From positions 1 through 35,917 of IMG/VR virus record IMGVR_UViG_3300047172_000172: a stretch of 35,917 bases of DNA; one strand, 5' to 3'. Made by a program: the position numbers and the translations under genes. Below, in pieces: positions 35,107-35,917 of this stretch; the stretch's first letter is position 1; every line of letters begins with the position of its first letter. The notes below the pieces were generated by a model. The model ran no database searches. It saw nothing but the letters and a program-made list of their open reading frames with translations, and was not told the DNA's origin. The stretch comes from a virus.

Positions 35107-35418
35107 TTACAGCTTCCACGGGTCAACCTTCGTGGCGGCCACGACGTCCTTCGAATAACCCGCAGCGTTGAACTTCCGGGCTAGGAACGCGTCCGCCGCG
35201 GTGAAGGCGGCACTCTTTTCGACGGCCAGGGTGCCGGCGTTCACGATGACCGCGACGGCTTCGTGAACGAGATCGCCGTCCCGGCGCATATCGTCCGTGT
35301 ACTTCCAGCACTCGTGACAATGCACGATGCCGATGTTGCCCGTTTCGCTGACGTTCGCGGTGGGTGCCCCGCTGCGGCAGTCTTCGCCGTGCTCTTCTGA
35401 ACGGTCAGCCACGAGCAC
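35107..35418 (-). CDS. Small Cys/His-containing hypothetical protein
   Basis: About 103 residues. The start is uncertain: GTG at 35418 or 35412, or TTG at 35421, with no clear ribosome site, so it is probably coupled to the upstream gene it overlaps. Near the N-terminus EDCRSG and IVHCHECWKYTDD contribute three Cys and two His, a possible metal-binding knuckle. The C-terminal half is helical and Ala-rich. Family unknown. Confidence 0.6.
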   Translation of the reverse strand: MLVADRSEEHGEDCRSGAPTANVSETGNIGIVHCHECWKYTDDMRRDGDLVHEAVAVIVNAGTLAVEKSAAFTAADAFLARKFNAAGYSKDVVAATKVDPWKL

Positions 35419-35602
35419 CAACGTTCGTGTGCAGCGTCATCTCACGATCGGCGACTTTCACCGGAACCGTGATCTTCGCACCGCCTTTAGCGAACAGCCA
35501 CTTCGCGCGGGCTCGGAGCATCCGCTCGATGCTGGCCTGCTTGGCGAGGTGGCCGCATTTCTGACCAAGATACGCCCAGAAAATCGGGCGAATCGCGTTC
35601 AT
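35405..35602 (-). CDS. 65-residue basic hypothetical protein
   Basis: The start is the ATG at 35602, which overlaps the TGA of the upstream 37-residue gene (ATGA). Longer upstream frames are rejected since they would run over two small genes and are Arg/Ser-rich. The product begins MNAIRPIFWAYLGQKCGHLA and continues with a helical basic middle (IERMLRARAKWLFAKGG). Unknown function. Confidence 0.55.
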   Translation of the reverse strand: MNAIRPIFWAYLGQKCGHLAKQASIERMLRARAKWLFAKGGAKITVPVKVADREMTLHTNVGARG

Positions 35603-35712
35603 CGCTGAGCCCCGAAAAGACGGCCGACCAACCCGAAGAGATACCACGCGCAGAACGCAAACCCGAAGAGCCCGACGGTAACGGCTCCGCAAACAAGAAG
35701 ATCGTGGAACAC
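35599..35712 (-). CDS. 37-residue single-helix membrane protein, GTG start
   Basis: A GTG at 35712 that shares a base with the TAG of the zinc-ribbon gene (TAGTG) opens a 37-codon frame ending in TGA within ATGA of the next gene. Residues 5-29 are one continuous hydrophobic helix (LLVCGAVTVGLFGFAFCAWY onwards) with a short basic tail. The overlapping junctions at both ends support translation. Could be a tiny holin-like or membrane-anchoring peptide. Confidence 0.45.
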   Translation of the reverse strand: MFHDLLVCGAVTVGLFGFAFCAWYLFGLVGRLFGAQR

Positions 35713-35864
35713 TACTTGGTCGCCGGGACGCCTGGGGCCAGGGTCTTGCGAGCGAATTTCCGCCCGCAGTCACACGCGACCTGACGGCTTCCGACCACTT
35801 GAGTCTGGCCGATCTTCTTGCATGCGGGGTTGTCGCATGCTACGGACTTTTTCCCGACGGGCAT
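35712..35864 (-). CDS. 50-residue zinc-ribbon-like protein
   Basis: Start ATG at 35864 with GGAGG four bases upstream. Residues 10 and 15 (CDNPAC) and 31 and 33 (CDCG) give four Cys arranged as a small zinc ribbon, with a basic surface (KKIGQ, GRKFARK). Such mini-proteins in phages bind nucleic acid or act as adaptors, but the target is unknown. It is the first complete gene from the right edge. Confidence 0.65.
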   Translation of the reverse strand: MPVGKKSVACDNPACKKIGQTQVVGSRQVACDCGRKFARKTLAPGVPATK

Positions 35865-35881
35865 CGTGCCTCCGAAATTCT

Positions 35882-35917
35882 TTACCGGCTATCCGCGCCG
35901 CTCGGCCGGAAACGAGC
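35882..35917 (-). CDS. 3' end of a further upstream gene (partial)
   Basis: Eleven codons ending in TAA at 35882 run in from the right edge (RFRPSGADSR at the end). It is followed 18 bases later by the ATG of the zinc-ribbon gene, the spacing expected in this compact operon. Too short to identify. Confidence 0.3.
   Translation of the reverse strand, partial: ARFRPSGADSR

Overview
This window is most of the virion-structure region of a tailed, contractile-tailed (myovirus-type) bacteriophage or prophage. Almost every gene lies on the minus strand, so the region reads from right (about 35.9 kb) to left. The evidence is a terminase pair, portal, scaffold and capsid followed by a contractile tail set: sheath, tube, frameshifted tail chaperone, tape measure, hub, spike with an HxH tip, gp25-like wedge and baseplate J. 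Base composition is moderately GC-rich by eye. Shine-Dalgarno sites of the AGGAG type are common, as are GTG and TTG starts. No integrase, replication gene or recognisable endolysin is present, so lifestyle cannot be settled. The host is unknown. The long Pro-Thr-Ser linkers and the probable leaderless genes would fit an environmental phylum such as Eremiobacterota/Vulcanimicrobiota, but that is a weak inference.

Layout from right to left: 35.9-35.1 kb holds tiny translationally coupled genes, including a zinc-ribbon protein and a one-helix membrane protein. 35.06-29.07 kb is DNA packaging and head: small and large terminase, portal, scaffold, major capsid. 28.96-25.6 kb holds neck and completion proteins, mostly of unknown family, including a 41-residue Cys protein and an 84-residue membrane protein. 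25.6-19.88 kb is the tail shaft: sheath, an intrinsic terminator, tube, a chaperone with a -1 slippery site that fuses in a second frame, an HK97-gp10-like completion protein and the tape measure. 19.3-13.55 kb is the baseplate: LysM-type tube/baseplate protein, gpD-like hub, gpV-like spike, gp25, J and an I-like protein. 13.5-12.1 kb is a collagen-like fibre.

Two genes inside the tail module look like morons. The membrane/SH3-like protein at 19.3-19.85 kb (minus) and a lone plus-strand gene at 22.22-22.54 kb each have a -10 hexamer exactly six bases before the ATG, which predicts independently expressed leaderless transcripts.

The most unusual part is 12.1 kb to the left edge. Here the fibre and adhesin genes all encode an N-terminal Sec signal peptide or lipoprotein signal, or are small membrane proteins. 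One is a fibre with a competent-looking S74 chaperone domain. Another is a 1284-residue lipoprotein with a LamG-like domain and a clan GH-A-like glycosidase domain. Others are built from repeated two-cysteine mini-modules and PTPSP linkers. Export signals on so many genes placed where tail fibres belong are not normal for tailed phages and suggest a surface- or envelope-directed adhesin/depolymerase cassette coupled to the phage.
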